Both the position numbers and the translations under genes were made by a program. A DNA stretch of 64,000 nucleotides from Caballeronia arvi (GTDB lineage Bacteria > Pseudomonadota > Gammaproteobacteria > Burkholderiales > Burkholderiaceae): positions 95,193 through 159,192 of the forward strand of contig NZ_FCOM02000014.1 of the NCBI RefSeq assembly GCF_001544695.2. Direction: 5' to 3'. The number at the start of each line of letters is the position of its first letter. Position 1 is the stretch's first letter. Below the pieces are notes generated by a model. It did no database searches. It had not been told where the DNA came from and saw nothing but the letters and a program-made list of their open reading frames with translations. This document shows, one piece after another, positions 62,366 through 64,000 of this stretch.

Positions 62366-63103
62366 CTAAAGACAGCAGTCGAGGCTTACCTTGAAATATT
62401 CATAACTCATTTGAATGCTGCGTTTCACCGCATGAACCTCGTCGACGCCGGGCGCATTGCCAAGCAGCGTTGCCACGATCTCGAGTGCCTCCCAGGGATG
62501 CGCGTCGTCGTAGTGCGCGTGTAGGCTGAGCCAGCGCAAGGCCTTGCGGCGCATCGATGCCGGGAAGCTGTTCGCGTACGTCTCGCTGCTGCAAACGAAT
62601 GCCGACCACTCGCCGGTTACGCCTTCGATTGCGAAGTTGGTCGCGGCGATGCTCGCGGCAAGCGGATCGCCGCTGCTGCTTTTCCAGCACCAGTGCGACA
62701 GTGCATAAGCGAGGGACGAGCCGCTGCCCTTCATCAATGCGCGCTTGTTCACATCGTGCGCCGCGGCCCAGTCGACCCAATAGTCGGCATGGTTTTGCTC
62801 GACGCGAATATTGCGCGTCAGATAGCGCCGCGCCAGGTCTTCGCCGCGCGAATGCCCGTAGCGCAGCTTTTGAAGATTCATCGCCATGTATTGCGGAAAC
62901 TGCTCGACGACCGGCCAGCCATTCACCAGAAATGCCTCGGCCTGGTGCGTCGTCAACTCGGCTTCGCGCATCGCGGCAAAGATGGGATGGTCGATGACCT
63001 GCCGCTTGGCCTCGTTCGTCTCGGCCAGCACGTCGCCCAACCAGGCCGGGTAGCTGGCAATGTCCTTCAAATCGCCAACTCGCTGAAAAGTGGGATCCAA
63101 CAT
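62366..63103 (-). CDS. Heme-oxygenase-fold protein (TenA/PqqC-like superfamily)
   Basis: This 245-residue all-helical protein resembles the TenA/PqqC/CADD superfamily. Candidate metal or active-site residues are Glu102 and His105 in VEQNHADYW, a Glu in FAIEGVTGEW, and a His/Asp cluster in LHAHYDDAHPWEA. This pattern is suggestive of the heme-oxygenase-like diiron oxidase group, but I cannot confirm a complete metal site. It lies six bases after an EAL-protein gene on the same strand, so the two are probably cotranscribed. Substrate unknown. Confidence 0.75.
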   Translation of the reverse strand: MLDPTFQRVGDLKDIASYPAWLGDVLAETNEAKRQVIDHPIFAAMREAELTTHQAEAFLVNGWPVVEQFPQYMAMNLQKLRYGHSRGEDLARRYLTRNIRVEQNHADYWVDWAAAHDVNKRALMKGSGSSLAYALSHWCWKSSSGDPLAASIAATNFAIEGVTGEWSAFVCSSETYANSFPASMRRKALRWLSLHAHYDDAHPWEALEIVATLLGNAPGVDEVHAVKRSIQMSYEYFKVSLDCCL

Positions 63104-63109
63104 CTCCTC

Positions 63110-64000
63110 CTACGTCACTTCAAGAAATTCAATGTTTTGTGCCCAGAGAGCCGGTCGCCCGACATGAAACCCCTGCACGAAATCCACGCCCATCGTGCTG
63201 AGCGCCTGCAGGATCGCTTCACTCTCGACGTACTCCGCGATCGTCAGGCGCTCCATTGAATGGCCGATATCATTGATCGCCGCCACCATGTCTCTGCTAA
63301 CGGCATCTTTGAGCATGTCCTTGATGAATCCGCCGTCGATCTTGATGTAGTCGACGGGCAGATGCTTCAGATAGCCGAACGAGGACATGCCCGCACCGAA
63401 GTCGTCGAGCGAGAATTTGCAGCCGCGCTCTTTCAACTCGCGGATGAAGCGCGCCGCTGCGGCAAGATTGGCGACGGCCGTGGTTTCGGTCACTTCGAAG
63501 CAGATCGACGCGGGGTCCACGCGGCTGATCTCGAACTGATCCGTCAGGAATTGCAGAAAGCGTTCATCGCCGATCGAGGCGCCGGACAGGTTGATGGCGT
63601 ATTGAATGCCTTCGGGATTGCCCGTTTCTTCGAGCGTCGCGAACACGGCGCGCACGACCCAGCGATCGATTGCGGACATCAATCCGTAACGTTCCGCGGC
63701 CGGCAGGAAGTGGTAGGGCGAGACGATCTTGCCGCTTTCGCCGACCATGCGCAGCAGCACTTCCACATGCCGCGGATGTTGCTGCGATGCGTGTCTGCCG
63801 GCCGGGTCGACCGGGCGAATTTCCTGCCCATACAAGCAGAAGCGGTTGTTCGCCAGCGCATCCTTGATGCGGCCGCACCATGACATGGCGCTCGCGTGCC
63901 GCGTGAGTTCCTTGTCGCCGCGGACGGCAAGATGCACGCGGTCGCGCCCGCGTTCCTTCGCGAGATAGCAGGCGATATCGCCGAAGCGCATCGCCGTTTC
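63110..64000 (-). CDS. EAL-domain cyclic-di-GMP phosphodiesterase, C-terminal part (cut by window end)
   Basis: About 296 codons are visible and the frame stays open at the window edge. The right end (ACYLAKERGRDRVHL) is the tail of a GGDEF domain, followed by a full EAL domain. Recognisable parts are the EVLLRM signature (E-x-L-x-R), NLSG, CFEVTET, LDDFGAGMSS and IKIDGGFI. These metal and catalytic residues look intact, so it should hydrolyse cyclic-di-GMP; whether the GGDEF half is active cannot be seen. It precedes the heme-oxygenase-fold gene by six bases. Confidence 0.92.
   Translation of the reverse strand, partial: ETAMRFGDIACYLAKERGRDRVHLAVRGDKELTRHASAMSWCGRIKDALANNRFCLYGQEIRPVDPAGRHASQQHPRHVEVLLRMVGESGKIVSPYHFLPAAERYGLMSAIDRWVVRAVFATLEETGNPEGIQYAINLSGASIGDERFLQFLTDQFEISRVDPASICFEVTETTAVANLAAAARFIRELKERGCKFSLDDFGAGMSSFGYLKHLPVDYIKIDGGFIKDMLKDAVSRDMVAAINDIGHSMERLTIAEYVESEAILQALSTMGVDFVQGFHVGRPALWAQNIEFLEVT

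Overview
The window is high-GC DNA with dense operons, many LysR regulators, MFS carriers, a split transketolase and a multicomponent phenol hydroxylase. This points to a Burkholderiaceae soil or plant-associated bacterium (Paraburkholderia/Caballeronia type), most likely a secondary chromosome or megaplasmid. That placement is inferred from gene content only. I see no rRNA, tRNA, insertion sequence, phage gene or CRISPR array. The window is an accessory catabolic island with about sixty genes, cut at both ends (an MFS carrier at the left, an EAL protein at the right).

Layout. (1) 1-7906: end of an MFS carrier, a D-2-hydroxyacid dehydrogenase, a PucR-type regulator, then an APC permease, a flavin amine oxidase, a cupin and a branched-chain-amino-acid-type binding protein: an amine or amino-acid catabolic set. 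(2) 7958-28781: aromatic compounds. A salicylate-hydroxylase-like flavoprotein faces its LysR regulator. A class II aldolase-fold protein and an MFS carrier follow. Then come a two-component Rieske oxygenase (oxygenase plus phthalate-dioxygenase-type reductase), a second ketol-acid reductoisomerase, dodecin, a GntR regulator and a LysR regulator. On the minus strand are catechol 1,2-dioxygenase and the complete phenol hydroxylase set dmpKLMNOP, divergent from a DmpR-type sigma-54 activator with a visible -24/-12 promoter and two upstream sites. An aromatic-acid carrier ends the block. Salicylate and phenol both lead to catechol, which is cleaved by the ortho route.

(3) 28832-30832: a membrane protein and a secreted trypsin-like protease. 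(4) 31021-44334: sugar-acid catabolism. A LysR regulator lies between two promoters sharing a 51-bp element; these drive an MFS carrier and a five-gene operon (enolase-superfamily dehydratase, MFS, PdxA-like dehydrogenase, COG3618 lactonase-like hydrolase, DHDPS-fold lyase). A minus-strand operon follows (MHS carrier, odd AroE paralogue, D-2-hydroxyacid dehydrogenase, YncE-like propeller, IdnO-like SDR) with its own divergent LysR. (5) 45367-49897: rbsK, MFS, DHDPS-family enzyme and a LacI repressor as one operon under two identical LacI-type operators. (6) 50030-58674: one long minus-strand operon with split transketolase, SDR, TRAP transporter, a second full-length transketolase and a hydroxypyruvate-reductase-like enzyme, divergent from a GcvA-like LysR and ended by an intrinsic terminator. 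(7) 59706-64000: a small hypothetical gene, an ECF sigma factor with its anti-sigma factor, OmpW, a heme-oxygenase-fold protein and an EAL phosphodiesterase.

The most promising uncharacterised systems are the sugar-acid operon at 33471-38940, the double-transketolase operon at 50030-58674, and the Rieske oxygenase/KARI/dodecin operon at 13736-17664 with the operator it shares with the GntR gene. Each family call is secure; the substrates are not.
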